Shown here piece after piece: positions 7,790 to 14,677 of a DNA stretch of 44,355 bases. How positions within the stretch are numbered: position 1 is the stretch's first letter; every line of letters begins with the position of its first letter. Below the pieces are notes generated by a model. It was not told where the DNA came from. It ran no database searches and saw only the letters and a program-made list of their open reading frames with translations. A program made the position numbers and the translations under genes. This stretch comes from Chloroflexota bacterium (GTDB lineage Bacteria; Chloroflexota; Anaerolineae; Anaerolineales; Villigracilaceae), in contig JACAEM010000015.1 in the NCBI GenBank assembly GCA_013388855.1, positions 1 through 44,355 on the forward strand. Reading direction: 5' to 3'.

Positions 7790-8182
7790 TTACCTCCAGA
7801 TCCAATATGCCGCGGTCCGCCCCAGCCAGACCAGTGCCAACCCGAATATAACATTCGCTCCGATATTTGCCAACGCGGTGATGGTCTCGCCATCGCGGAG
7901 CAGATTCATGGTATCGTTGCCAAAGGAGGAAAAGGTGGTGAAACCGCCGAGGATCCCAATAAAAACAAACGAGCGCATTTCAGGCGTGAAGATGCCGCGC
8001 GCTTCGGCAAGTTGAGTGAGAAAACCAATCACAAAACATCCGATCAGGTTGACAGTCAGTGTACCGTAGGGAAAGTCGATGCTTTTGCTGATGGATTGGG
8101 TCCATATTCCGAGGAGATAACGGGAAACGGAACCCAGCGCACCGCCCAAGGCGACATACATGACGGAAAGAAGCGAAGGCAT
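7790..8182 (-). CDS. crcB: Fluoride efflux channel CrcB/FluC
   Basis: This 130-residue protein is a four-helix Fluc-type channel that exports fluoride as a dual-topology dimer. Signatures are GGALGSVSRY near the N-terminus, the pore-lining GTLTVNLIGCFVIGF, and GFTTFSSFGNDTM with the conserved Phe-box and Na-site Thr/Ser residues. The start at 8182 gives MPSLLSVMYVALGG; the ATG at 8161 is an alternative. Only 25 bp separate it from the cation exporter upstream, leaving no room for a fluoride riboswitch, so expression likely depends on the upstream promoter. Confidence 0.95.
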   Translation of the reverse strand: MPSLLSVMYVALGGALGSVSRYLLGIWTQSISKSIDFPYGTLTVNLIGCFVIGFLTQLAEARGIFTPEMRSFVFIGILGGFTTFSSFGNDTMNLLRDGETITALANIGANVIFGLALVWLGRTAAYWIWR

Positions 8183-8207
8183 GGAAAATTTTATGTATCG
8201 GAATCAG

Positions 8208-9170
8208 CTACCCGCTTGAGATCGAAGCGGTCTCTTCCTCCGCTGAAGAAGAACTACATACAACACAATACAGCGAATCGGGGTAGCAATCCACACATTC
8301 AAGCTGAAGTGTGGCGTGGGTGATGTTATAGCGGTGATGGACAATTTCGTTGATCTGTCGCTGAATATCGGCGCCCGCGCTGATGGAAAGGTCATCTGTG
8401 AGAATGTGCGCGGACATTGTGCGAAGATTCTCAGTGAGGCTCCACACATGCAGATCGTGAACGCCAAGCACACCCTTGATCTGCATCACGTCTTGGACCA
8501 GTTTGTCCGCATCCACATCGCGCGGCGTGGATTCGAGCAGGATATCCACCGCGTCGTGCAGGATGCCCCAGGCATTGTACAGGATGAGGAAACCGATCAA
8601 CACACTGACAAGCGGATCGAGCCAATTGGCTTCGGTGAAATAGATGATGACACCCGCAATGACCGCTCCCACTGTGGACAGCACATCACCCATCAGATGC
8701 AGGAATGCCGCGCGGACGTTGAGATCGTGTTCGCTTCCTTTCCTGACAAGCAGGGCTGTCACCAGGTTAATGACGACTGCCACCACCCCGACGCCGATCA
8801 AGATGCCCGACTCCACTTCGGGAGGATTCACGAAACGGCGCCAGGCTTCGTAAAAAATTCCCAGCGAAATGAGGACAAGCGTGGTTGAGTTGAGAAGCGC
8901 AACAAGAATCCCCGCGCGGTGGTAACCGTAGGTTTTACGCCCATCGGCAGGCTGGGATGTAAGACGGATGGCGTACCAGCTCAAACCAAGCGCGATGACA
9001 TCGGTCAGGTTGTGCACAGCGTCGGTGAGCAACGCAAGGCTGTTGCCGACGATACCGGCAATGGCTTCAATGAAGACGAAACCCAGAGTAAGGACAAGCG
9101 ACAACCCAAGTCGGGATGTGGTTCGTCTGGCAGCTTCTCCAAAGTGAGTGTGATTGTGGGAATGTGCCAT
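8208..9170 (-). CDS. Cation diffusion facilitator (Zn/Co/Cd exporter, CzcD/ZitB-like)
   Basis: This 320-residue protein is a CDF antiporter that exports divalent metal in exchange for protons. The N-terminal HSHNHTH histidines, the TM2 metal site LTDAVHNLTD (HxxxD type) and the TM5 site HLMGDVLSTVG are all present, followed by the cytoplasmic ferredoxin-like dimerisation domain (LLESTPRDVDADKLVQDVMQ...HDLHVWSLTENLRTMSAHIL). The C-terminus has a Cys cluster (CVDCYPDSLYCVVC) that could bind metal. The zinc-type ArsR repressor lies upstream and crcB-DUF190-nudix-prmA downstream. The helix 2 and 5 residues fit zinc transport. Confidence 0.95.
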   Translation of the reverse strand: MAHSHNHTHFGEAARRTTSRLGLSLVLTLGFVFIEAIAGIVGNSLALLTDAVHNLTDVIALGLSWYAIRLTSQPADGRKTYGYHRAGILVALLNSTTLVLISLGIFYEAWRRFVNPPEVESGILIGVGVVAVVINLVTALLVRKGSEHDLNVRAAFLHLMGDVLSTVGAVIAGVIIYFTEANWLDPLVSVLIGFLILYNAWGILHDAVDILLESTPRDVDADKLVQDVMQIKGVLGVHDLHVWSLTENLRTMSAHILTDDLSISAGADIQRQINEIVHHRYNITHATLQLECVDCYPDSLYCVVCSSSSAEEETASISSG

Positions 9171-9180
9171 TATCTAAAGA

Positions 9181-9248
9181 CCGCGAAAACATAAAAGGGC
9201 GCAAAGAAAAACGAGGGGTTTCCTTTGTGTGCTTAGTGTCCTTTGCGG
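9181..9248. repeat. Imperfect palindrome in the arsR-CDF gap (CCGCAAAG type)
   Basis: The ends CCGCGAAAAC (9181-9190) and GTCCTTTGCGG (about 9238-9248) are imperfect inverted repeats, and inner GCGCAAAGAAA and TTTCCTTTGTG pair partly. The repeat is built from short AAAGG/CAAAG units of about seven to eight bases. It fills most of the 91-bp gap between arsR and the CDF gene. It has no clear terminator features, so read-through is likely. Confidence 0.5.
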
Positions 9249-9261
9249 TTTAGAAATCCTT

Positions 9262-9555
9262 TCATCCATGCTCCACGTGTTCAAGACCCATACGGTAGAG
9301 TTTCGTTACATGATCATCGTCGAGTGCATAGTACACCTGCCGCCCATCCTTGCGGGCGCGGACCAATTTCATCTGACGCAATCCACGCAGTTGATGCGAA
9401 ACCGCCGATTCGGTCATTTCAAGCCGCGCGGCGATTTCGCCGACGTTCATCTCCCCTTCGAGCAAAACGGAAATGATGCGCAGACGCGTCGGGTCGCTGA
9501 GGGCGCTGAACAAATCAGCCAGGTGGGTGGAGGTGGGTTCCTTGAGGAGCATCAT
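9262..9555 (-). CDS. ArsR/SmtB-family zinc-responsive repressor
   Basis: This 97-residue winged-helix regulator has the ArsR core: LADLFSALSDPTRLRIISVLL, the recognition helix TESAVSHQLRGLRQMKLVRARKDGRQVYYAL, and a C-terminal α5 helix DDHVTKLYRMGLEHVEHG. The α5 residues match the SmtB/CzrA zinc site exactly in spacing: D-x-H, eleven residues to the next His, then HxxH. By that established rule it should release DNA on binding zinc. A 22-bp palindrome lies 7 bp before the start and overlaps the promoter region (9563-9615). The gene heads the unit carrying the CDF exporter. Confidence 0.95.
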   Translation of the reverse strand: MMLLKEPTSTHLADLFSALSDPTRLRIISVLLEGEMNVGEIAARLEMTESAVSHQLRGLRQMKLVRARKDGRQVYYALDDDHVTKLYRMGLEHVEHG

Positions 9556-9562
9556 AAATATA

Positions 9563-9615
9563 TGAATAATTGTTCAAGTATTCATTATTATACAGCAAAA
9601 AAGGAGAACCGTCAA
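9563..9615 (-). promoter_or_regulatory. arsR promoter with ArsR/SmtB-type operator
   Basis: On the minus strand TTGACG (9610-9615) and TATAAT (9587-9592) are 17 bp apart, a near-consensus promoter. Just downstream, at 9563-9584, lies a palindrome with outer arms TGAATA/TATTCA and inner TTG/CAA, covering the expected start site. This matches the AT-rich TGAA...TTCA operators bound by SmtB/CzrA proteins. The -35 hexamer lies inside the stem of the dnaJ terminator. Confidence 0.8.
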
Positions 9616-9628
9616 ATGACGATTCTCC
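9597..9628 (-). terminator. Rho-independent terminator of dnaJ / hsp operon
   Basis: GGAGAACC-GTCA (9603-9614) pairs with TGAC-GATTCTCC (about 9617-9628), with one mismatched step. On the minus strand it is followed directly by six T residues (9597-9602). It lies 31 nt past the dnaJ stop and overlaps the -35 box of the arsR promoter. Confidence 0.8.
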
Positions 9629-9658
9629 TGTAACTTCGCTGATTCCCTTCGGTGAACG

Positions 9659-10774
9659 CTATCCTCCGAGCGCCTCATTCAACCAATCCAAGAATCCCTT
9701 TTCCTGCGGCTTGACCGTCGTTCCCAACGACGCCGCCAGCTTCTCGAACAACTCGCGCTGCTCCTTGGTCAGTTTGGTCGGGATGGCAACGTTAACGATG
9801 ACCAGCTGGTTGCCGCGATCCTTCCGCCGTAGATAGGGCACACCCTTGCCGCGCATGGTAAAGACCTTGCCCGGTTGGGTCCCGGCGGGAATCTTCAACT
9901 TCTCATCGCCATCCAGGGTCGGGACATCGATCTCCGCGCCGAGCGCAGCCTGCGCCACATTGATATCGAGATTCAGGATGATGTCATTCTCGCGGCGTTT
10001 AAAGAACCTATGAGGCTGAACATCCAAAGCAAGGAATAGGCTTCCATTTGGACCGCCAAGCGTACCGGGTCCGCCTTCCCCTGCTAGACGGATTTGCGTA
10101 CCGTTGTCCACACCTGCAGGAATCTGCACTTTCTTCCTGATGGTTTTGCGTTCCAACCCACCGCCGCGGCACGTCTTGCACGGTGACGCAATCGTCTCAC
10201 CGCGGCCGCCGCAAGTTGGGCAGGGAGCCGTTTGCACCATCTGACCGAGAAAGGTCTGACGAACCTGGCGCACTTCGCCCTGTCCGTTACAGGTAGCGCA
10301 GCGCAATGGAGTTGTCCCCGGCTCGGCGCCACTCCCATTACAACGGGAACAGGTCTCCTCGCGCTGGAATTCGATCTCTTTTTCCACACCGAAGACCGCT
10401 TCCTCGAACGTGAGCGTGACCTGCATCTGCAAATCGCGACCGCGTCGCGGCGAACGACGCGAGCTCCGTCCGGTCGAAAAGCCAAAACTGCCGAACAACT
10501 CTTCGAAGATATCGCCAAAGTCCGCGGTGTAATCGTGGAATCCGCCCATATTGCCAAGACCTTCCCTGCCAAAGCGGTCATAGCGGGCGCGTTTTTCTTT
10601 ATCCGAAAGCACTCCGTAGGCTTCGTTGATCTCCTTGAATTTTTCCTCGGCGTCGGGTTCCTTGTTTACATCGGGGTGATACTGACGCGCGAGTTTACGA
10701 AACGCGGCTTTGATCTCATCGTCGCTCGCGTTCCGTCCAACGCCGAGGATGTCGTAATAATCGCGGTTACTCAT
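9659..10774 (-). CDS. dnaJ: Chaperone protein DnaJ
   Basis: This is a full-length type I DnaJ (371 residues), the Hsp40 co-chaperone that stimulates DnaK ATPase and delivers substrates. The J domain carries YHPDV (HPD at 33-35), followed by a Gly/Phe-rich stretch ([12 protein letters not shown]). Four zinc-binding repeats follow: [32 protein letters not shown]. The C-terminal substrate-binding domain is complete. It is the last gene of the hrcA-grpE-dnaK-dnaJ operon and is followed by a terminator at 9597-9628. Confidence 0.98.
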   Translation of the reverse strand: MSNRDYYDILGVGRNASDDEIKAAFRKLARQYHPDVNKEPDAEEKFKEINEAYGVLSDKEKRARYDRFGREGLGNMGGFHDYTADFGDIFEELFGSFGFSTGRSSRRSPRRGRDLQMQVTLTFEEAVFGVEKEIEFQREETCSRCNGSGAEPGTTPLRCATCNGQGEVRQVRQTFLGQMVQTAPCPTCGGRGETIASPCKTCRGGGLERKTIRKKVQIPAGVDNGTQIRLAGEGGPGTLGGPNGSLFLALDVQPHRFFKRRENDIILNLDINVAQAALGAEIDVPTLDGDEKLKIPAGTQPGKVFTMRGKGVPYLRRKDRGNQLVIVNVAIPTKLTKEQRELFEKLAASLGTTVKPQEKGFLDWLNEALGG

Positions 10775-10782
10775 AATTTACG

Positions 10783-10823
10783 AGAAACTGGGGATTGGAG
10801 ACTTCCACCAATCTCAAGTTTCT
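10783..10823. repeat. Palindromic repeat in the dnaK-dnaJ gap
   Basis: The outer arms AGAAACT (10783-10789) and AGTTTCT (10817-10823) and the inner arms ATTGG (10794-10798) and CCAAT (10808-10812) are inverted. The unit CTGGGGATTGGAGACT has the heptamer-like look of short tandemly repeated sequences known from other bacteria. The right arm overlaps the dnaK stop codon, so the element ends the gene. Confidence 0.65.
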
Positions 10824-12702
10824 ACTCTTTGACTTCTCCATCGACCACATCGGGACCGGCGCCGGATGAACCGCCCGGTTCATTCCCACCCGGAGCCTGA
10901 TTCTGCTGGTAAACGCTGGCTCCAATCTTCTGAATCGCCTCTCCCAATTTCTGAATGGCGGCGCTGATTGCCTGTACGTCCTCCGTTTGAGCGACCTTTT
11001 TTACCTCCGCCGCCTTCGCTTCGATATCCGCTTTGACATCGGCAGGAACCTTGTCGCCGAATTCACGCAACGCCTTTTCCGACGCGTACACCGTGTTATC
11101 GGCATTATTGCGGACCTCGATCAGTTCCTTCTTCTTGCGATCTTCCTCGGCGTGTGCCTCAGCATCCTTGCGCATCTTTTCCACTTCCGCGTCGGAAAGC
11201 CCGGAGGAAGCGGTGATCGTAATGTGTTGGGAACGTCCCGTCGCCTTGTCCTGCGCGCTGACCTTCAAAATGCCGTTTGCGTCCACATCGAAAGTCACTT
11301 CGATCTGGGGAACGCCACGCGGCGCGGGCGGAATGCCATCAAGGATGAACCTGCCCAGCGATTTGTTATCCGCCGCCATCGGGCGCTCGCCCTGCAAAAC
11401 GTGGATCTCCACCTGGGTCTGGCTGTCGCTTGCCGTAGAAAAGATCTGGCTCTTGCGGGTCGGGATGGTTGTATTGCGCTCGATCTGCGGTGTGGCGACA
11501 CCGCCAAGGGTCTCGATGGAAAGGGTAAGCGGGGTCACATCGAGAAGCAAAATGTCCTTGACTTCACCGCCGAGCACACCGGCTTGAATCGCCGCGCCAA
11601 TGGCGACCACTTCATCGGGGTTGACGCCCTTGTGCGGTTCCTTGCCGAAGAAGGCGCGGACACGGTCCTGCACGGCGGGCATACGCGTCATGCCTCCGAC
11701 CATGACCACTTCGTTGATGTCACCGGCGGTCAAACCGGCATCGGCCAGCGCTTGTTTAACGGGAGCAATCGATCGGTCGATCAGATCCGCCGTCAGTTGT
11801 TCGAGTTTGGCGCGGGTGAGGGTCATCACCAGGTGCTTGGGTCCACTGGCATCCGCCGTCAGATAGGGCAGGTTGATCTCGGTCTGCATCGTGGTCGAGA
11901 GTTCGATCTTTGCCTTTTCGGCGGCTTCCTTCAAACGCTGCAACGCCTGACGGTCGTTGTGCAGGTCGATACCATTATCCTTCTTGAATTGCTCGATGAG
12001 GTAATCCATGATGCGCAGATCGAAGTCGTCGCCGCCGAGGAAGGTGTCGCCGCTTGTGGCGCGGACTTGGAACACGCCGTCGCCCACATCGAGGATGGAA
12101 ATATCGAACGTGCCGCCGCCGAGGTCATACACGGCGATGATTTCATTCTTCTTCTTATCGAGACCGTATGCGAGAGAGGAAGCGGTCGGCTCATTGATAA
12201 TGCGCAGGACTTCGAGACCGGCAATCTTGCCCGCGTCTTTGGTGGCATTGCGCTGGGCATCATTGAAATAAGCCGGAACAGTGATGACCGCCTGCGTGAT
12301 CGGCTCGCCGAGATACGCTTCGGCATCCCGCTTGATTTTGGCGAGAATCATCGCCGAGACTTCCGGCGCGCTGTATTCCTTCTCATCAAGGGTCACGCGC
12401 ACATCCCCGTTCGGCGCGGCGCTGACCGCATAAGGCACGCGCTTTTTGGTGCGCTCGACCTCAGGATCATCTGCCTTGCGCCCCATGAAACGCTTGACTG
12501 AGAAAATGGTATTTTGCGGGTTGGTGATCGCCTGATTACGCGCCACGCGCCCGACCAGACGCTCGTGATTTTTGTTCACCGCCACCACAGATGGAACGAG
12601 TCGTTCACCCTCTGCAGAGGGAATCACAATCGGTTCGCCGCCCTGCATCACCGCCGCGACGGAGTTTGTCGTACCCAGATCAATGCCAATGATTTTTGCC
12701 AT
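10822..12702 (-). CDS. dnaK: Molecular chaperone DnaK (Hsp70)
   Basis: The ATG at 12702 follows a GAGGAAA site and gives 626 residues starting [18 protein letters not shown], the Hsp70 phosphate-1 motif. Other landmarks are [20 protein letters not shown], the phosphate-2 motif [28 protein letters not shown], the linker region [19 protein letters not shown], and the substrate-binding β domain. The C-terminal tail is Gly/Pro-rich and ends [11 protein letters not shown], the usual EEVD-like acidic end of bacterial DnaK. An in-frame extension to 12786 would run through a palindromic repeat and is rejected. Confidence 0.98.
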   Translation of the reverse strand: MAKIIGIDLGTTNSVAAVMQGGEPIVIPSAEGERLVPSVVAVNKNHERLVGRVARNQAITNPQNTIFSVKRFMGRKADDPEVERTKKRVPYAVSAAPNGDVRVTLDEKEYSAPEVSAMILAKIKRDAEAYLGEPITQAVITVPAYFNDAQRNATKDAGKIAGLEVLRIINEPTASSLAYGLDKKKNEIIAVYDLGGGTFDISILDVGDGVFQVRATSGDTFLGGDDFDLRIMDYLIEQFKKDNGIDLHNDRQALQRLKEAAEKAKIELSTTMQTEINLPYLTADASGPKHLVMTLTRAKLEQLTADLIDRSIAPVKQALADAGLTAGDINEVVMVGGMTRMPAVQDRVRAFFGKEPHKGVNPDEVVAIGAAIQAGVLGGEVKDILLLDVTPLTLSIETLGGVATPQIERNTTIPTRKSQIFSTASDSQTQVEIHVLQGERPMAADNKSLGRFILDGIPPAPRGVPQIEVTFDVDANGILKVSAQDKATGRSQHITITASSGLSDAEVEKMRKDAEAHAEEDRKKKELIEVRNNADNTVYASEKALREFGDKVPADVKADIEAKAAEVKKVAQTEDVQAISAAIQKLGEAIQKIGASVYQQNQAPGGNEPGGSSGAGPDVVDGEVKE

Positions 12703-12723
12703 AATTTCCTCGTTTAAAATTTT

Positions 12724-12783
12724 CAAGTTGGCAGGTTCGAAAGTCACAGGTTCAAGATGAAAACCTGTCAACCTTCCAACTTG
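12724..12783 (-). repeat. Nested palindromic intergenic repeat, dnaK-proximal copy
   Basis: The outer arms CAAGTTGG (12724-12731) and CCAACTTG (12776-12783) are perfect, as are the inner arms ACAGGTT (12746-12752) and AACCTGT (12762-12768). Read as heptamers, the element is a series of CAGGTTC/GAAAGTC/ACAGGTT units and their complements. It is clearly related to 2609-2652. It lies between grpE and dnaK, about 20 bp upstream of the dnaK ATG, and would fold as a long hairpin in the operon mRNA. Confidence 0.8.
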
Positions 12784-12787
12784 CAAA

Positions 12788-13357
12788 CTACTGCGCCACT
12801 CTCACCAATGCCGGTCGTATCACACGTTCCCCGAGCATGTATCCATTTTGCACAACCGCGATCACATGCCCGCTGGCGACACTTTCATTCGGTTCGTGCG
12901 AGATCGCCTCGTGAAAGTTCGGGTTGAACTCCAGTCCTTCGGCTTCGATCCTCTTCACGCCCTCCGCGTCCAAAATATTCTGAAGTTTTCGGACGATGAG
13001 TTCGATGCCGCTCGCCCATCCGTTATCTTCGGGGCGATTCTGCAAAGCGCGCTCCAGGTCATCGAGCACGGGCAACACCTTCTTGATAATGTCACCCTTC
13101 ATCGTGACGTAGGTCAACTCGTTGTCGCGGTCAAGCCGCTTCTTGTAATTTTGGAATTCAGCCTGAGACCTCAGCCAGCTATCCTTGTATTCGGATACCT
13201 GAGCCTGCGCCTCCTCGAGCTGCTTTTTCAACGCGTCCATCTCTGCCGCAAGCTGTTCGCCGCTTTCAGGCATTGCCACCGCCTCGACGGGAGCCTGTCC
13301 CTCGGCGGTTTCTTCCTCGGGTTTATGTTCCTTATGATGATGCTTCTTCTCGGTCAT
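12788..13357 (-). CDS. grpE: Nucleotide exchange factor GrpE
   Basis: This 189-residue GrpE releases ADP from DnaK. It has a His/Lys/Glu-rich disordered start ([16 protein letters not shown]), a long coiled coil ([28 protein letters not shown]), then the conserved [13 protein letters not shown] segment and the β-domain with [21 protein letters not shown] and the C-terminal [17 protein letters not shown] signature. It lies between hrcA and dnaK in the heat-shock operon; the 130-bp gap to hrcA holds a degenerate repeat. Confidence 0.97.
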   Translation of the reverse strand: MTEKKHHHKEHKPEEETAEGQAPVEAVAMPESGEQLAAEMDALKKQLEEAQAQVSEYKDSWLRSQAEFQNYKKRLDRDNELTYVTMKGDIIKKVLPVLDDLERALQNRPEDNGWASGIELIVRKLQNILDAEGVKRIEAEGLEFNPNFHEAISHEPNESVASGHVIAVVQNGYMLGERVIRPALVRVAQ

Positions 13358-13418
13358 ATCTTCACTCTCAAATTTGTCCTCGCGAATTAATTATTGTGAG
13401 CCGCTTATTGACGGACCA

Positions 13419-13480
13419 ATCTTCAGACACAGGAGATTACTCCGCCATGGCAACGTGCGTCGCTTTTCGCAATGACGAGA
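13419..13480. repeat. Degenerate GTCATTGCGA-type repeat remnant
   Basis: In the hrcA-grpE gap the minus strand reads CGTCATTGCGAAAAGCGACG, then a GGAGTAATCTCC palindrome and CTGAAGATTGG. These blocks resemble one end and the centre of the element at 3004-3088, but a matching second terminus is not visible. It is best read as a decayed copy. Confidence 0.4.
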
Positions 13481-13487
13481 TTATTTT

Positions 13488-14525
13488 TTATTCACCAGCA
13501 ATGGTGTCATTTACAAGATCACTCAACAGCCCGGCGACATACCGTACGGTGGGGATGGTTCGCGCATAGGACATGCGCATTGGGCCCAGCACGCCCAGCG
13601 TCCCTGTGGCAATGCCGGGGACACCGTAGCGCGCCAGCACGATTGAACACTGACGCAGTTCCTCCCACTCGCCTTCGCCGCCAATCAGCACCTGCAATGC
13701 ACCGACATTGCTGTTGATGGTGGTACGCGCCAGCAATTCCTGCAATGTGGATCGTTCTTCAAATAGCTTCAAGGCGCGGCGCGCTTCGTCCGATTCTACA
13801 AATTCGGGTTCGGAAAGCACATTGGTCAAGCCATCGGTGTAAATTTCGCCGGAACCGCGATCTTCGGCGCGGCGAATATCCTGAATAATGAGGGTCAGGA
13901 TGTCCTGATCGAGGGCGTCGGACCGCGCTGGGAGCGCCGCAATGGCATCCACAGGGAGACCAGACAAAAGGGCATTGAGACGCGCCGCAGTTTGGCTGAG
14001 TCGCTCCTGCGAGACGGGTTCCGCCAGCGTCAGGATTTGCTGACTCACCTCTCCTCCCGCCATGACCAGCACCATTAGTACCTGTCGTCCCTGTGTGGAG
14101 ATTAACTCCACATGTTTGTATTTTGCCTTTTGCGCGTGCGGCGCTGTGACCATCGATACGCCTTGCGACTGATGCGCTAGAATCGAAGCCGCCAGCGTCA
14201 TCCACTGGTCCACGTCCGGGCGGGATTGGTGAAACTGATGTGAGATCGTGCGCTGCACCGATTCAGGCAGCACCGCTTGGTTCATCATCTGGCTGACGAA
14301 ATAACGGTAACCTTCCTCGGTTGGAACGCGCCCCGCAGAGGTGTGCGGCTGGCGCAGGTACCCCATTTCGGTCAGCATCGCCATTTCGTTGCGGATGGTG
14401 GCTGATGATAAGTTGAGGTGGTAATGCTCCATAAGCCGCTTCGAGCCAACCGGCTGGGCGGATTCAATGTAATCACGGATAATCAAGAGGAGCAGGGTTT
14501 TCTGACGTTCGGTAAGTTCGTGCAT
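13488..14525 (-). CDS. hrcA: Heat-inducible transcription repressor HrcA
   Basis: HrcA (345 residues from ATG 14525) represses class I heat-shock genes by binding CIRCE. The N-terminal winged helix is typical: LTERQKTLLLLIIRDYIESAQPVGSKRL, SSATIRNEMAMLTEMGYLRQPHTSAGRVPTEEGYRYFV. The GAF-like middle and the C-terminal GVPGIATGTLGVLGPMRMSYARTIPTVRYV match the family. A GTG at 14534 could add three residues, but the ATG gives the usual MHELTERQ start. The CIRCE operator 14 bp upstream shows autoregulation, and hrcA heads the grpE-dnaK-dnaJ operon. Confidence 0.97.
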   Translation of the reverse strand: MHELTERQKTLLLLIIRDYIESAQPVGSKRLMEHYHLNLSSATIRNEMAMLTEMGYLRQPHTSAGRVPTEEGYRYFVSQMMNQAVLPESVQRTISHQFHQSRPDVDQWMTLAASILAHQSQGVSMVTAPHAQKAKYKHVELISTQGRQVLMVLVMAGGEVSQQILTLAEPVSQERLSQTAARLNALLSGLPVDAIAALPARSDALDQDILTLIIQDIRRAEDRGSGEIYTDGLTNVLSEPEFVESDEARRALKLFEERSTLQELLARTTINSNVGALQVLIGGEGEWEELRQCSIVLARYGVPGIATGTLGVLGPMRMSYARTIPTVRYVAGLLSDLVNDTIAGE

Positions 14526-14538
14526 GGCTCTCACACAG

Positions 14539-14565
14539 TTAGCACTCTCGATACGAGAGTGCTAC
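14539..14565 (-). promoter_or_regulatory. CIRCE operator (HrcA binding site)
   Basis: TTAGCACTC, nine bases, then GAGTGCTAC matches the CIRCE consensus TTAGCACTC-N9-GAGTGCTAA at 17 of 18 arm positions. It lies between the promoter at 14579-14608 and the hrcA start codon, the classical position for HrcA control. Confidence 0.97.
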
Positions 14566-14578
14566 CCGTCCGGGAATA

Positions 14579-14608
14579 ATCATATCATGTGCAAAAGAGG
14601 GAAGTCAA
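14579..14608 (-). promoter_or_regulatory. Promoter of the hrcA-grpE-dnaK-dnaJ operon
   Basis: On the minus strand TTGACT (14603-14608) and TATGAT (14579-14584) are 18 bp apart, with CIRCE starting 13 bp downstream of the -10 box. This is the expected vegetative-sigma promoter controlled by HrcA. Confidence 0.8.
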
Positions 14609-14621
14609 TAAGAGGAGTGTA

Positions 14622-14656
14622 AGAAAAAGCCCATCACTCTTGCAAGCGGTGGGCTT
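14622..14656 (-). terminator. Rho-independent terminator of the Ser/Thr kinase gene
   Basis: AAGCCCA (14627-14633) pairs with TGGGCTT (14650-14656), with additional pairing inward around CTCTTGCAAG. On the minus strand a run of T residues (14622-14628) follows. It lies 21 nt past the kinase stop and just upstream of the hrcA promoter. Confidence 0.8.
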
Positions 14657-14677
14657 TGTTTCAATTCACGGGACTGG

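Noticed and set aside
8183-8207. Possible fluoride riboswitch before crcB
   Set aside because: Only 25 bp separate crcB from the CDF gene, too short for the aptamer, and no crcB-motif sequence is present.
10987-12501. A 504-codon open frame antisense to dnaK
   Set aside because: Long antisense frames over dnaK are a known codon-usage artefact; dnaK itself is complete.
12703-12786. N-terminal extension of DnaK from 12786
   Set aside because: The extension would translate the palindromic repeat and has no Hsp70 similarity; the ATG at 12702 has a good ribosome-binding site and the canonical start.
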